Source: Limanda limanda
Taxonomy: Eukaryota; Chordata; Actinopteri; Pleuronectiformes; Pleuronectidae
Direction of reading: 5' to 3'
DNA: 64,000 nucleotides
Assembly: GCF_963576545.1 (NCBI RefSeq)
Contig: NC_083638.1
Span: 10,734,522 to 10,798,521, forward strand
Each line of letters begins with the position of its first letter. Within the stretch, counting starts at the first letter, position 1. Under the pieces are notes generated by a model, which made no database searches, was not told the DNA's origin, and was given only the letters and a program-made list of their open reading frames with translations. A program made the position numbers and the translations under genes. Below, in pieces: positions 1 through 14,400 of the stretch.

Positions 1-3000
1 CACCAGGAGGCAACGGAGATGATTTGGCTTCAATTTTAGAATTGTTTCATCGTTCCTCTTAATACACATTTGATGTTTACTGAGTGCTCGACTTTGGAAG
101 TTTAGGGATCTTAACATGAAAGGTCAAGCAAAAGAAAGAAACATCCATATCTCTTTGGTGTAAAAACACCTTAATCATAGTATTTGTTAATTAGGCATAC
201 AAATTTAAGACATATCATTATTAGTATTTAATGAAAACAATTACTCACACCCCTGTTTTCAGACATGACCTGAGGGGTGACATCTGGAGAATTGGCTACG
301 GAGTTTACCCAGAGTTTGCAGATGCACAACGCAGCAGGAGGTTCCTCTGCACAGACGCTTCACAACAGCATCAAATCCTCCACATTATTCAGGGTGGGTG
401 GGAAGAGACAGAGGCAGGAAGTGACGTATTGACTCCGCCGCTGAGATCACGTGATTTTCATGACAACATACAGACGCCTGTGACAGCTCTTGTCACCACA
501 ACCTATCTGGACATTGTTGTTGGCATCTTCTACATGTGTGTCACGACTCTTCCACCTGGACGTATTTTTATTTTGCGTCTGTCGCGTGTTAGCCATCAGC
601 CCCCCCACTCCCTAAAGGTGAATCCAGTTGACTTCACACATTGAATTCTTCTGGATATCTACGGACTTTATACTAGGAGGCCAGGTGGAGAAATTAAGAA
701 GAACACACATACACCTCCTCCAGAGAAAATACAGAGGATCTGCGAAGTTTACTGCATGTCTGAAAGCAGACTCACACACACACTCACAAACACACACACA
801 GGTACACAAAAGACTGTCTTGTGTTTATTTGTACTCCCGACCTCAATCAATATAAATGTGTCCCTGCCAACTTTACACACGACTCCAATTTTACTTTTTG
901 AGTGACACAAGGATTTTGATGTTACAAGCCAATCTCAAGAAGTCCTGAATACTTAAGCACGCAGCCACATCACTTGAATGGTCATTTCATTTTACAGGGT
1001 TGAAAATTGGCTGACATTCACTCTCACCTCAGGCTTCTGTTCATTGTTACACGGCTACAACTCGACGTGTAATCAATATCTTCCCTCTCTTTCCCAAACC
1101 AATGCCACATTCAAGTTGAGTTTCAGGCACTAAACTCCGAGAAGATTCTCACTCGGTCCGTTTAAAACCACCCATCTTTCTCTTTTTATCGGAGCAAGTT
1201 AAGCTTCAGATAAATCCCCATTCATTCCACATTTGAGTCTCTACTATTGTATCTGACTGTTTTGGCATTTTGAGCTTCATTCTTCAAAAACCTACAAAGA
1301 CACAGAGAGACAAAGAAACACTTTTGGCAATTCTGAGGCAATTCCAAGCTTTCTCTTTAAGTCAGTACCAAGTTATATACATCATCTGATCCAGTGGAAC
1401 CTACCCTCTCTATTTGGTGCACTCCAAAATCACCAGTATGATTTATTTTTGTGTGAGCATTTATTTGACATTAAGAAACAAATGCCCAGGGGGTGTTTGA
1501 TGAATAACAGGGATTTGGTTTTGTTTTGTTCCAATGTGAAAAGTTGTTCTTAATTGTTTTGGAGCTCCATGTGAAGTTTGGTGTAAATTCAGTTTCCTCA
1601 GTGACTTCTGACTTATGGCAGTAGGAGAAACAGCTCTACCACTGAAGGCCTAGAAATACACCCACACCCGCCCACTCACACGGTGCTGAGTGCTGGAGAA
1701 TTTCCCCTCCAGTGAGCCAGCGAGCTTCTGTTCCCGTGCACGTTTTCATGCACGGTAAATCTGCCTTAGTTGTCGTAAAAAAAGAACCATTCAAGTTACC
1801 TTGGAAAGTGGTGAATCTCTTAGTTCAGACACAATTCAAAGCTCCTCTCTATTGTAAATGGTTCAAACATTATTTAATGTTTTGTGGAAAGTGTGCATGC
1901 TTTTTCATTGATGCTACGCTCAGGTTTTTGAGGGTTAAACGATTGCGTGACTGCCAGGTTGTGTGTGTGTATGTGTGAATATGTGAAACTTAATGTGTTT
2001 TTTTTCTCTTAGCTACTTTTTCATTTAAGCTTTCAGGCGTGCGTTTGGCCGTCTGTGCGTGTGCAGGGATTGGGGAGTGTGGTAGTTGATAGCAAAAGGG
2101 CCGAATAGACTCCTAGAATGGTCTGATAGGGTCCAAATCTAACTATTGGCCAATCCCGCTGCTATAGGGCTTAATGTCACTCTTGCATTTGGAGACCGGA
2201 GAAAATCCCAGGAATGATTATGAAAAACGAGATTGGTTTTCACTGTGTTTAGCACATTTCCATTCCCCAGGCACGAGCAGGAGATTCTTAGAGAAAGCGG
2301 ACTGTCTCTCACTTTAGCAGCATGGTGTAGCACTGTCAAGCAAATGACTTTTGGAAATGTGCTGTTCACACAGCGCTTCATACAGGACTGGCTGATACAA
2401 TCTGACAGTGAACCATGATTTCACCCTATAACCCTCAGTACAGCCCGGATCTGAAACAACACAAGCTGTCCACTCATGTTTGTAACAGAATAATCAAGAT
2501 CCCTGCCCCCCCCATCTGATGAAAAAAGTACAAACTGTGTCTCATTGGTAATTATGCAAAATAGTGTAATACTGTATGTGCATATATTTATATATACCAC
2601 CAAACAGTATGTACAATCATGCATGCATGCAGGACACAGACACAAAACTAATAAAAAGCCAACTTTATAGAGAGACCACGGCGCCTTGACCGTGTGACTC
2701 TGGTGCAGAGCTACACCTCAAGGCACCAGTTTTCTTTCTGTTTCTGCGTGATATAAATGCAACATTAAAAGAAATAGTCGCTGATAAGAACCAATTGTGA
2801 GGGATGCTGCTACCGCCTCCAACTAAAGACAACTCGGCTGGGTTGTTTGTGTCAGGTCAAAGCTACAGTTGACCGCTAGATATATACAGTATGTGACATT
2901 TAGCCAAGTAGATATATTCTTTATTTTTTTTTTCTTACCGTCCCCCGGTTAAATTCTTCTGCTCTCCAATAAACTTCCCTTGCAGGCTCCGTCCTGTCGC

Positions 3001-6000
3001 CCATAAACAAACTGAGTTCTCTGAGCTCTACTTAGGGTTCATCTATCTATGTAAAGATTATTTTCCGGAAAGACTGTAGCTTATCTATCAAAGTTTTTGC
3101 AAACATTAGTTTAGCCTTTTTCCTGCATTCCTTTCAATAGTCATCAGCCTGGAGCCCTTAATGTTTCTTGCTTGGTGAATATTTCAACCAAACCTTTTCT
3201 CACTTCTCTCAGTGAGTTTCTGCTCCGTGCCTCATCCTGCAAGGCTCTGCCGTTTTTTGACAGTGAAACTTTTTAATGACATTTGGACCTTTAAAAAATG
3301 TGTTCCTTTTTTTTTGCTGATATGATTTCTGATGCTCTCACGCAGCATTTTTGTCTTTCAAATTTCAGAAAGTTGAAACCAACAGCCCACTTTACTGCAG
3401 TAAAACTGTTAGTCATTAATGTTTTATTCAGATCGTTTGGAAAATATGCGGAGGTAAGTTACGAACAGAACTGATTAAATCATCAAAAGGGTGTCTGTAT
3501 TATTTTTTTATTTTATTCAGTTATTTTGCACAATTTATGAAAATTTTGTTGTACAAAATTGTTTAATTTGCGTTCATTTCTGAAGAGTCTTACTGGAAAT
3601 TAAGTTGTGGCAGTCATTTTTAACCAGGAAAATATCAAAAAGCCTTTTGATCTTTTCATTACAAATTTAAATCTGTGTTTCTGAGATAGAGAAGAAAGTA
3701 AGCAAGGCTACTAAGACAGATGCTTGCATACTCAAAAAACAAAGCCCAGTCTCAAATTATAGCCCCATAAAAGCACGTGTTGCACTATATTGGCAAGTTT
3801 TAAGATCATTTTACAAACTTCAACATAAATATCCATCACATATTTTGATAATTGAATATAGTAATTGAATCATGGCTATTTGTACGAGGCATCCCTTAAT
3901 GAGCAGTACCAATACAGTTTTACATTATTCAGCATAGTTTTGAAACACATTCTGCCAGTTTTGCCGTGATTGAACTAACACCATATTATTTATATATTAA
4001 TATAAACAAGCGATCTGTTTGGATCATTAGCGGAACAAATTGTTGGTCTAATAATGATCCACAGCAATTTGGTGAAGATGTCAAGAAGATGTAAACAGCA
4101 TAAAATCCATCTCAGGGCTGTGGCCTTTGCAACATTTTATTTTTAGGCCTTAATTACAGCACCACCTTTCACCCAATCGGATCTGTTTCTTTGGAGGCAT
4201 TTGCACATCGTCCTGTTATTGGGCTGAGTTGAATGTTTATTGTGCAGTCCAGCTTTAATAATGATAAACCAGCACAAATACAATAGGGCTCTAACCCTTT
4301 GGGGTTAGTTTCCTTTCGAGGAAACACAGCAAAAAAAGCTAATAAGAACAAAAATATCTGGTCTCACACAAACACACACAGGCTACCACACAGACACACA
4401 GGCTTACACACAGACACATGCCAAAAAGTCAAACTGCACCAGTGTACCTTTTTTGCTCGATGAAATTCAATTATGAAAAGAAAATGTGGAATCATCACAA
4501 TTTACTGAATAGGAATAAAATGAGATGCAAATCAGTGTGGTACTTTGCATTTGAGGCATTTTGTCACACTATAATGTTGATAAGAGAAGTGAGGCCAAAA
4601 TTCATTCTGAGTAACAGAAATACAGACTGAGAAAAATGAAAAGGCTCAAGAAATAACACGAGGACGCTAAAGTACATAATGTAACATTGTATGGAGGGAG
4701 TGGATATAATAACATGTTAATAAAAGATTGAGATTTGCTCATTGTACTTTGATTTTTCTTTCACGTGTGACACGTCTTTACTACATTTTTTATTTTAATC
4801 TAACTGTGCAGTTACTGTGTTTTCATCCCAACATCTCTACTCACAAGAAATAATCTTCCTTTGCATAAAGTGACAGTCCAATACTAGGCTTAAATGTTCC
4901 ATTAACAGCAGGTCTACGGTTGTTGGAAGTGTCTGCCTTGCCAGACTGTCTGCCTCCCGCTTCAACATGGCACAATTTGAACTGTGACAGTTCATACTTC
5001 TCTGTTTCACCCTGATCACTGTCACTGCCAAGATTTTCTTGAATCTTGTTAGCCATTGAAAAGCCACCAAATCTTAGCCCTAATGCGTGCAGCTTTGCCT
5101 CCACAAGACAAAATGTTCTATGGTGTGTGTCTGCCTGTAGCATCTGTCGGTGCCAGTGGTGCTGCCAGAGAATTATCTCCCACAGTCATTTGCATATGTC
5201 CTTGCAGTTGTTTGGCACAAGCTCATAATGACATCAGCGGGCCAAGCAGACTTGTAAGAGCGCTAAGACTCAGTTTGTGTCAGCTGTATCAGATTTAGTC
5301 TGGGTTTTTTTATGGTTCTGTTAATGCTGTTAAACGCAGACATGGGCAGAGAGGCACTTGTGCTGCTCAGGAATTGTTGCTGCTGCTGTGACCGTGAGTC
5401 AGTATTAAAAACCATTCTTTACTTTAACTGCCTGTCGCAGTTTGATTGGAGCATTTTCGCCCGTCCGAGTTCGAGACCTCAACAGTAACAGTGCTCGGTC
5501 ACATTTATTGGGGTAATATCACACGTTGCAGAGCTGCATTGTGGCGCTGTTGCTTTGTTTGCTTGTGTTGCGAGCGATAGAAGATGAGAAAAGCTCAACA
5601 TCTCAGCAGACACCAGCCAATCAAATCGGGTTAATGCAAATATCCTAGCAAATTCTGGCCCCGCCTTTCGTCAAAATATCAAAAGGAACAGGAGGCAGAA
5701 GGAGTTGGCCTAGAGTTCATGTGATCACCTGGTTTATTTCTCTTCCCTTCAGTAATGCATGGTCAGCTAGCCACGTTAACACTGAAGTCAGCTGTCCTGT
5801 TTGTTAACATGAACATTTAAATTCTTTTAATGCTCGTTTCACCCCTCACAGTATAGCAAAGCCAATTTACACACAATCTGTGTCCAATGGTCACTAATAC
5901 AATATTCTATTAAAGTTTGTAGTGCTGCACATTAAACTGAGCCTGTGAACTATATGAGCCAATATCATCCCACCTCCATCACCTCTTAACACTATATCAG

Positions 6001-6430
6001 ATTAAAGTGATAAAATATCCCAGTATCCCAGCAAGACATCCCCTGTAAGTTTCCATTTAAATATGCATAACAGATTATGGGTTACCCAAATACAAATGTA
6101 GATATGACTGTCATTAGTATTTACATCCTTACAATTATATTTGAGAACACAGAACTGAAGATTGAAAGGTGAAACAATGTGTTGACTTCTGCTTGCTTTT
6201 CTCTGTCCTTACGCAAACGACCGAACTTTACATCTTAAACTTGACTTTCTAATCATTTTATTAGCCTTTAAAAAACATGATGAATCCTCACGTTATATTT
6301 TTGCCGATTGGGCCTGCAGAAGAAATGCATACTGAGCTAGAGCAGTAAGCAGTACTGTTAGCTTAGCATTCTGTGAGCATTAGGAGTGAGCAGTGCATTG
6401 GTAACATTCACAAGCCGCAAAGGGTGCATG
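1..6430. other. Gene-free AT-rich flank
   Basis: No exon, RNA gene or complete mobile element is recognisable here. Short CA-rich tracts lie near 770-800 and 4370-4415. An open frame of 137 codons starts at the ATG at 231, and another of 100 codons lies on the minus strand at 4841-5143. Neither resembles a family I know, and both are treated under findings. The rest is ordinary AT-rich intergenic sequence with scattered homopolymers. Confidence 0.6.
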
Positions 6431-6439
6431 CATTTCACA

Positions 6440-6770
6440 CTGTATTTATTCAAGTAAAAACCCGATGCATAAAACGACCTAATCCACACGAGGAGTCACT
6501 CAACGGGCTGACAGGTGTGAACATGATGTGGATCTCATGCTTCGGCCTTCACATTCAACACATCTCGATCCAATTGAAGATGTGTGGAAGACTTTGGACC
6601 GAGATTTTAGGGAGCGCTCATCAACAACCTGATGAAAGAATACCTTTTGAAAAGGTTCCATCCAGAATCAATGCCAAGGCGTATTGAAGCTGGTGTGGTG
6701 GCACATGGTCGCCCAACATCTCACTAAAACACTTTGTGGTTTTTAACTTTAATTTCTTACCCGTCTGTTT
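6440..6770 (+). pseudogene. Tc1/mariner-like transposase C-terminal relic
   Basis: Read on the plus strand, 6570-6640 gives a broken match to the catalytic-glutamate block of Tc1/mariner transposases: a D-P-I-E core followed by W-x3-LDR. In the usual form this is SPDLNPIE followed by a tryptophan. Downstream, about 6667-6728, a second in-frame stretch reads ESMPRRIEA, followed by a short basic tail and a stop, which is the normal C-terminal end of such proteins. A stop codon and frame changes lie between the blocks, so the gene is dead. No N-terminal DNA-binding domain and no clear terminal inverted repeats are visible, so only the 3-prime part of an old copy remains. The sequence around 6480-6530 (CACGAGGAGTCACTCAACGG) also resembles a dispersed repeat I remember from fish genomes. 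Superfamily assignment is fairly secure, the exact family is not. Confidence 0.7.
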
Positions 6771-6779
6771 GTGTGTAAC

Positions 6780-9700
6780 ATTGATTAGAGTATGTAACAC
6801 ATCATTTCACAATGATGGGAAGTCTTTGTGCTCGACTTGTGTCTCCATGACCTAAGATACATCATAGACGACAGAGAATTCAGAAAAGACGGAACTGACA
6901 CGAATAACAAATATATTTTCCAATTTATGATTCTACAATAAACAAACCCGTATCTTTCAAGAAAGAGGGAATCGTTCAGTGAGGGACTTCCAGATTTATT
7001 CAGCTCGCTCCTCTGTAGTTTGGGAAAAAAAACTTCTGCTGACAAATCCCTTCAAGTAACTTGAAGGAAATTAATTATTCTCATCTGGTATTAACAACTT
7101 GTGTCACAGCAACAAAACCAACAGGAGTAAGAGGGGAAACTGTACCTTTCAAAAATGACGGAGAGAGCTACCACTTGCATTAGAGAGGGTTGTTACTGCT
7201 CTCACACGTAATTGTTCAAGGATTACTGTTAATGTAGGAAAAATCCAATTTAGCGGTGTAGCTCAGGTGATAAAAGACATAATAAGACTAATATATTATA
7301 TACAGAAATCGCTGTAGCCAAACAATTCTTGTATAGAATTATGAAATTAATTTGCAATACAAATTGGGTATTTGCTCAACTCATGGACAGTGGTCAGAGT
7401 GCAGGGTCCAGGGCTTTTGCAGGCATTCAGCCACATTGCACATCATACCAGGAAAATAGCCCAGTGTGAAGTAAGTGTGATCGCATATATGCCTGTTTTT
7501 TGACTGTAATTGAAAGAAGGTAAATGCCGGCTCAGGGGCTCAACTTGTTACTGAGCAGCCTCAAGGTTAATGTCATCTCCATATTCCATGTGAGGATCCT
7601 GTGTTGGTTTCAACGGCCCTTCGCTCGTTCCATCTTATGTCCATCGTTCTTTCCAGCTGACAAGGCCGAATTCAGAATGTGGACAATGGCCATTTTCCCC
7701 TCGGTGAAAGGTGTCCACTGTCTTTGTCTGTGCTGCCTCAAAAAACTACGACGGCAATACACAGCGTGTCACAAGTCCCACTTTAATCTCCTGCATATTT
7801 AACTAACACATACACACACATGCAAACTGGTTTGAGTGTATTTTACACCAGGCATAGAATATTTTACTTTTAAAATAGTCTTTTCGATAGAGGAAATATT
7901 GTGCACTCTTGATACCATGTCTCTTTTAATGCTTTAAATCCTGTTTGGTCAGATTAAGCAGTGTGAGCATGTTGACACACACCAGTAAGCTGATTTAATA
8001 GAAATGTTTCATGCTGCACCTCGCCTTTGTACACACCAGCTTTTGATATTTCTCAAACTGAGCCATGATCGCAGGAAGCCAATTCCTTCCTAAAACAAAA
8101 CCCATTACCAGAACCCGATTTTGAGATGCACAGCATGCTGCGTCCAGTTAACATGCAACAAGTTATCAAACAGCACGGGTCGACCGCTGTGGACCTCTGC
8201 ACACTGCACTCATCCTCCTCCACAGCCTCGGAGGAGCCTGCCGGGCCTCACTCTGGTGCAGTAATGTTTCCTTTAAACCCTGCAAATAACTTGGCAGTAC
8301 ACAATCACATGGATCACAGCGTCATCTGGTAATGTTGGTGGATGCGATGTGATTCACACTGCATGTCAATCTTATCCTGTTTGTGAGAAGCAGTTTTGAA
8401 CTACATCCTCCTAAATTGCCACATTCTTCCCTTTTTTATACATTTCTTCTGCTGGTTCTTCATTTGATGTGACTTTTCAAACGTCTGACTGATATTGTGT
8501 GTGTCTTGTTTTACTTTGTTATTGATGATAAAAATAAATCTTGTTCGCAAGTAGAGGTGTAACTGAAGATACGTGTAATCCAGAGCATCCCATATGCGCC
8601 AACGACTCAAAGAAGCCCAGTCGGTTATTTTATTCCTAAAATATTGACCCAAGTGTTTATTTGAGGTAACAGGCCCTTCATCGAGGCAGGCTCATATAAA
8701 AGAAAGACCTTTAATTTAAATCTGCTTCAATTGGCTGGTTGAATAATTGCATAATCGAGCAGGTGTACAGGTGCGTTCCTAATAAAGCGCTCTCCGAGTG
8801 GATATTTCCACTTTGCGCCGCACGTTACAGTCCTGCGCCATTTTTTAAATGGGCCTTTGGCAAAGTTCAGTCAACCACGTCTGTCTCATCTGTTTGTTCA
8901 CAGAGACCGGAGTCAATGTTCCTTTCAGTTCTGAAATTGGATGCTCAGACCTTAGCCCCTATCAATGTCCCCTCCATATTTTACCACAGCGCCTCGATGG
9001 AAGGTTTTTTCATTCAAGCCCCACAACACCTTCCAGAGCATTAAACTGAACTAGGCTGTGAAAGCGGTAATTGCCTTTTTACACATGCAAATGCTGTCGC
9101 TTCTTTTGGCTCAACAAACAAACAAACAGTATGTGCTACGCATGTTCCTACCACTTCACTGGTTTCATTGTTTGAACACTGAATTTAAATCACTTAGGTT
9201 TGTTGTTCTCCGCTGTGCTAATGCCGGAGCACGCATTGGAAAGAACAAAAAAAGCCTTTGGACAAACAAAGACATGTGTTTAAATGTGTTTCTCCTCTTC
9301 CATCCCCAATTCATTATCTTCCGCGATTATATTCCACTTCTTCTGAGCCCTGATGCCCTTTTATTACATCTTTGACTTCCTCATATGGAACTCTAACCAC
9401 AAAGCAACCCAAGAAGTCCCTGAAATCAAAAAACAAGTGAGTTCCATCACTGGTTTCTCTCTTAACTCCTCATGTCTTATATCTGTTGCTGCGTTGTCAC
9501 GCACGTCATTAGTGAAAGAAATGAGGTTCTGATGAGTAAAGAAAACCTTTTATATATTTCTCTCAGGGCCAGTGCAGACAGCGATGCAAGATTGAGTGCT
9601 TGAGTACAAAGATTGTTTTGTACCTGAATATACGCACATGTTAAGTAAACTTGTTTGGCATCATTACTGTCCACAGGGATAGAGAATTACTAGTGAATGT

Positions 9701-11160
9701 GAAATCATAGACTATTTGAAGAAATGGACAGAGACTCCAGGTCTAAAAAGTGAGGTCAATGTTCAACTGTTCTTAACCTGTATTCAATCTAAAAGCCAGC
9801 AAGGGACGACTCCACTGGATGCAACAAGAAGAATGATTGAATGAAAGTTTATGAGCAAACAAACAGCTGTATTTCTAAGGACCCCAAATAAATGCAGAGT
9901 CTACTTTAACGTTTCAGATGTTTATTTCCCAGACCCTATAAGTTTTTATTAATGCCATTTTACCGAAATTGGCCTAAATTCGAAGAGAAGAGAAATTTAT
10001 TTGAATGAGTATCTGAAGGAAAACCAAGAGGATCTTAGCGTCTGACAGCCAAATGTAAATCTGGCTATTTAGTTTTTATTTAACTCTTATATTTAACAGT
10101 TTGAGAGTTTCCAAGACCCACATGTTCAATTATATGCAATGTTCTGCAGTTACCAAGAGTAAACAAGTAAAAAATATACTGATATTGACATATGGTGAAA
10201 TCTACATAATGTGTCAATTGCATTTACTGCCTGTCCTCACTGGTGAAAACAGGAGGTATACATTAAAACACTTATTTATTCATTCATTTATTCTCAATTT
10301 ATTTTTATTTTGCAGGGGACACACAGCACCATACCAGCTTGTCTGGCTGGTTCACTGACAAGGTGCATCCTCGCATCCACAGGATGAAGCAAAAACTCCA
10401 CAGGAACTGGCCCCAGTGAAGTTGGGGGTCACACTCTTGGATGAAGGACATGTGACTGCAGATGTTGTTCTTCACCTATTGTTGCACTGGGCAAGGGCAG
10501 AGCTGAGGCAATGACATTACCATTAGTGGGTCACCTTAGAACTATTACTAGCTAGCTAATGGTCATATTTTCCCAGAGGCTGGACCCAAGTGGAATGCTT
10601 GGACTGGGATTGAAGTTCAGTCTGGTTTGGTTGACTACCAAGAAAATCATTGTCAGGCTCTGTGGCCCATTTGTGTTTATAGTTTACCACAAGCCAAAAT
10701 GTTAGCACATAAACTGGACTGAATTTTATACTCGTTTTATTTAAATAGTGAATTAACTGCGTTGTTCACTTTTATGAAGTTGGTTATATTGCAGGAATCA
10801 TAGTCATATATCAACATGTTGTGAATAGGTTATGCACTGACTGGGAACGTAATAGCACTGTGATGGATTTCAGGAGTCGTCCAGACAAGGAATATAACAG
10901 GTTAAACAAGATGCACCTTTAATACTCTGCTTGATGACCTCCATCACAATCTGTCTAAAAATATTGTGGAGAAGATATTCCTCATAGTAAATAATGTGTA
11001 CGATCACAGAACAAGTTTTGTGTGCCTGAAAACAAAGCCTGTCTCTTCAACTTGGAGTCACCTGGTACGTGTTGCTATGCCCTGGGACAACAATCCAATT
11101 TGCAGCGACTCAACTTTTCAAAACTAATATCAGTTCTTCTCCTGGTTTGGCTGAAGTCCT
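6780..11160. other. Gene-free stretch
   Basis: AT-rich non-coding sequence. Chance open frames of 60-105 codons occur on both strands, but none shows a recognisable domain or an extended codon-like pattern. No terminal repeats or long tandem arrays were seen. Confidence 0.55.
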
Positions 11161-11164
11161 TCTC

Positions 11165-11462
11165 TGCAGGGTTTGCATGCTCTCCCTCAGTCTGTTTGGC
11201 TTATCTCTGGGTACTCTGGTTCCTCCCACAGTCAAAAAATATGCAAATTCTAGTATTTATTGGAGACTTGAAATTAACCATCAATGTGAATGTGAGAGTG
11301 CATGGTTGTCTGTCTCTGTATGTCAGTAATGTGATCGGCTGGCAACCTGTCCAGGCTGAGCACCCGCCTCTCGCCCAATGTCAGCGAGGGTTGGCTCCAC
11401 CTCCCCTTGTAACCCTCAAGAGGAACAGTGATATAGATAATGTGTTGATGGATGGGTATAGG
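11165..11462 (+). repeat. L2/CR1-like non-LTR retrotransposon 3-prime tail
   Basis: This block reads as a degraded copy of a tail found very often in fish genomes. It runs through a TTTGCATGCTCTCCC segment, CTCTGGTTCCTCCCACAGTC (11215-11234), a GTGAATGTGAGAGTG...GGTTGTCTGTCTCTGTATGTCA segment, CAACCTGTCCAGG (11343-11355), CCGCCTCTCGCCCAATGTCAG (about 11364-11384) and GGCTCCAC. It ends in the diagnostic GATGGATGGG. Only the non-coding 3-prime end is present, as expected for a 5-prime-truncated LINE or a SINE sharing its tail. Orientation is plus. Assignment to L2/Maui rather than another CR1-group clade is from memory. Confidence 0.6.
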
Positions 11463-11469
11463 ATCTTTT

Positions 11470-14400
11470 AATTACCTGTACCATATGATCTTCATGAGTG
11501 ATCTGAAAAGTAGATTATATGTTTAATTAAGGTCATCCACAATTTAATATTGTCTGATCGCCCACACTTACTCCGGATACATCTATTTTTATGTGATGGT
11601 CGATCACTAATGAAGGCTGGCAAAGCTTGAAGACAAACCTTCCAGTTGCACTGGCCAGTCCGGCTCGCAGCCAGTCTCCAGCAGCTAATTCCGTCCGACT
11701 GGTAATGTGTTGGCCTTTCTCAGCATATCAGCTTTTATTACCAAACTGTTACTTGACATGATCTGTATCTGGGCTGCAGAATTATCCAGTTGCACAAAAT
11801 GAGGCTTAATGTCTGTAAAAGTTTTTGGCCTTTTCTCTGCATCACTGTGATCACATCTTTCTCCAGCATGTTTATTATCTGGCACGATAGGGATTTAGAA
11901 AGGGCATCATCCGCAATTGTAAATGAGGCTTTAAACTTGAGTGCATCTCCCTCTCCCTGACTTCACGTCAGTCTCACACACACACACTCTCTCTCTCTCT
12001 CCCTGCCTTTCTCTACACACTCACGTAGGGGTGCGTACTCACCTTGCTTGCTGGTTATCAAGCAAACAGATGTTTCTCTGATACTTTGTCGACTGCTAAA
12101 AACTGGGTATTGACCGGGGCTGTGTTTCACAAATCTTTTTTACAGACCGAAATAAGGATCTGTCTGATCTGCCAGCTGTCGGATATTTAACTACAGACAA
12201 TCACGTCTATATGAGCAAGTACACAAGTGTTTCAGAGTGTTGAAGCCCGACAATGTACGGATATTCTTACATGTACATTTGTAACCCATCTATTGAAAGT
12301 GGAGTCCAGCAATGAAGAGCAGGTTTGCCATTATACAAATGAGTAGTGTTATATTTTTTTTCCTATCACCTTGACAAGTGCTCGGGGCTTCTCCACTTGA
12401 TAACAAGCCTCTGTCTCTCTCAGCTATTATAAAAGCTGTATTGATCCTGTGAGCGAACTGCGGTCGCAACATGTCATTCTGTCAACGTACTGTACCTAAC
12501 AGTGTCTGGGTGTGTGAAGGTATCCTTGACCCTGCATGTAGTTTGTATGTTGCCGTCTCACGTCACGTCTGCACTGTTCTCCATCAGTCGTAGTTTGACT
12601 GGCAGCCCAGGGAGTCGTCCTGTCACATCGGGGGCCCAGAGGACTCTTAAAAAGAATCCATTATATTTAAAAAAAATACCATCTGCAGACATACTGAATT
12701 TAGCATAAAACACTATCTGTGTAATTTGTGTTATTCTGGGCTATATTAACTTGGTCTCAGACTTGTGGACCCTAATGCGCAACTTAATCATAAATGTGCA
12801 TTATTTGCATATAGCAAATGTTACTATGAAGAATCGCATATATGTACTGGCTTACTATAATAAACTAAGCCGGCCTTTATAATTTGCTGAATACCAAATA
12901 GAAAATAAAATAAAGTAAAGGCAGACAATGCCATCACTAATACTGGAAGTTATGCAAAACCCTGTAATGCGCTGAAATTACCATGTGCCCACACATGAAT
13001 GGGAGTCATCTTTGAGGATTTTCCTCTGGAAGTTGTCACGGGGGATTTTATTCCCGTGTCAGTGTGCAACAGTGAAAGTACTGACAAGAAATATTTTTGA
13101 ATTAGTCTTGTAATGGCATTTTCTGCTTAAATTCTGTCCCCCGTCCTCCCCTCTCCTTTAAATCAGCATAAATATACATACAATTACGATTTCAATTTTT
13201 TTTTTTTATACCCAACTGAGCATGTCAGTATCATATATTCTCACCAGGGATCCATTGCCACAAATAATGACATGACATTACCTCTCCAGTGTCTCGCTGC
13301 TCTCCAGCACAGGTACAGCTCAGTGGCACTCAGGGGACTTGTGATAGGAGTGATGGCATTGCCACTGAGAAAAGAATTCCCCAGATGTATTTTCAGGGGG
13401 AATGTGCTGTGGACAGCAGAATGGCCTCCATTGCCCCAGGGATATAAAAAAAAGAAGAGCAAAACTGAGAAACATTTCAGAGCTAGCCGGGGATGGTGTT
13501 TATAGTCAAGGAGCTTTGTGAGACCTAAAAGTCAACTGTTAGTCAACAGCAAGGGCATTTGTATAAAAGAAGGGAACAGCAACATTCTGTATCAAAAGAT
13601 GAGTGAAGGTTTTCCTCTTTTAAACGTAATGTTTTATGATCAATATTTTTTTAAGACTCTGCAGTCTTGGGCCTGACCAGCTTTAGAAGTCGATATCTCT
13701 CTCAGTTCTGTTTCCAGAAGAAAAGTTTTGATGTGCACTGTTGTGCAGTCAAATCTTCCAGTTGAGAAGTCGGCATCAGAACCCATTTGACAGACTGCCA
13801 ACAAGACGGCATTGTTCTAATGCAAAATGTGACAGTTGTTAAATGCATCAATCTACACTGAGTGTAGGCGTCTGTGGGCGACTGAAGCTCCTCAGAGATT
13901 CGCTCGTCTACAAAGGAAAATTAGCTGATGAGCCACAAGGGAAAACGAAAATGATATTCCTCTAAATGACAGGGCACCATGAAGCTATGACCAATGACAT
14001 AGCTGCTTGTAATTTGAATGTTTTGTATTCACTATTATTATCACTAGTTATTTCACTTCACCAAAACAAAAAGCAACTACACACAATTGTCTATTAATTA
14101 AAGTGTAAAAACCTTGGGACTGACAAGAGGCTGATATTGTATATACTAATAAACATTAAACTGGAATCCACAATATGATACAGCTTTGTATTATTTTAAC
14201 ATAATTAGCTTTAATTTGTACAGAATCACAACTATTCAGTGTTGCTCTTCATCAATGTCATGTGTCATCATATTATAAGCATGTGTGGTAGGTATTCGAT
14301 CAAAATCCAAAGTAGATAAGTTAAAAAATAATATTTAATATATTTCTATGATTTATCAGTTTCTGGATAGGATGGTGCCACTGATTAAGGTACAATGTGG

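Noticed and set aside
11022..11471. 149-codon frame
   Set aside because: It lies over the non-coding 3-prime tail of an L2-like element, a region with many copies that is not translated.
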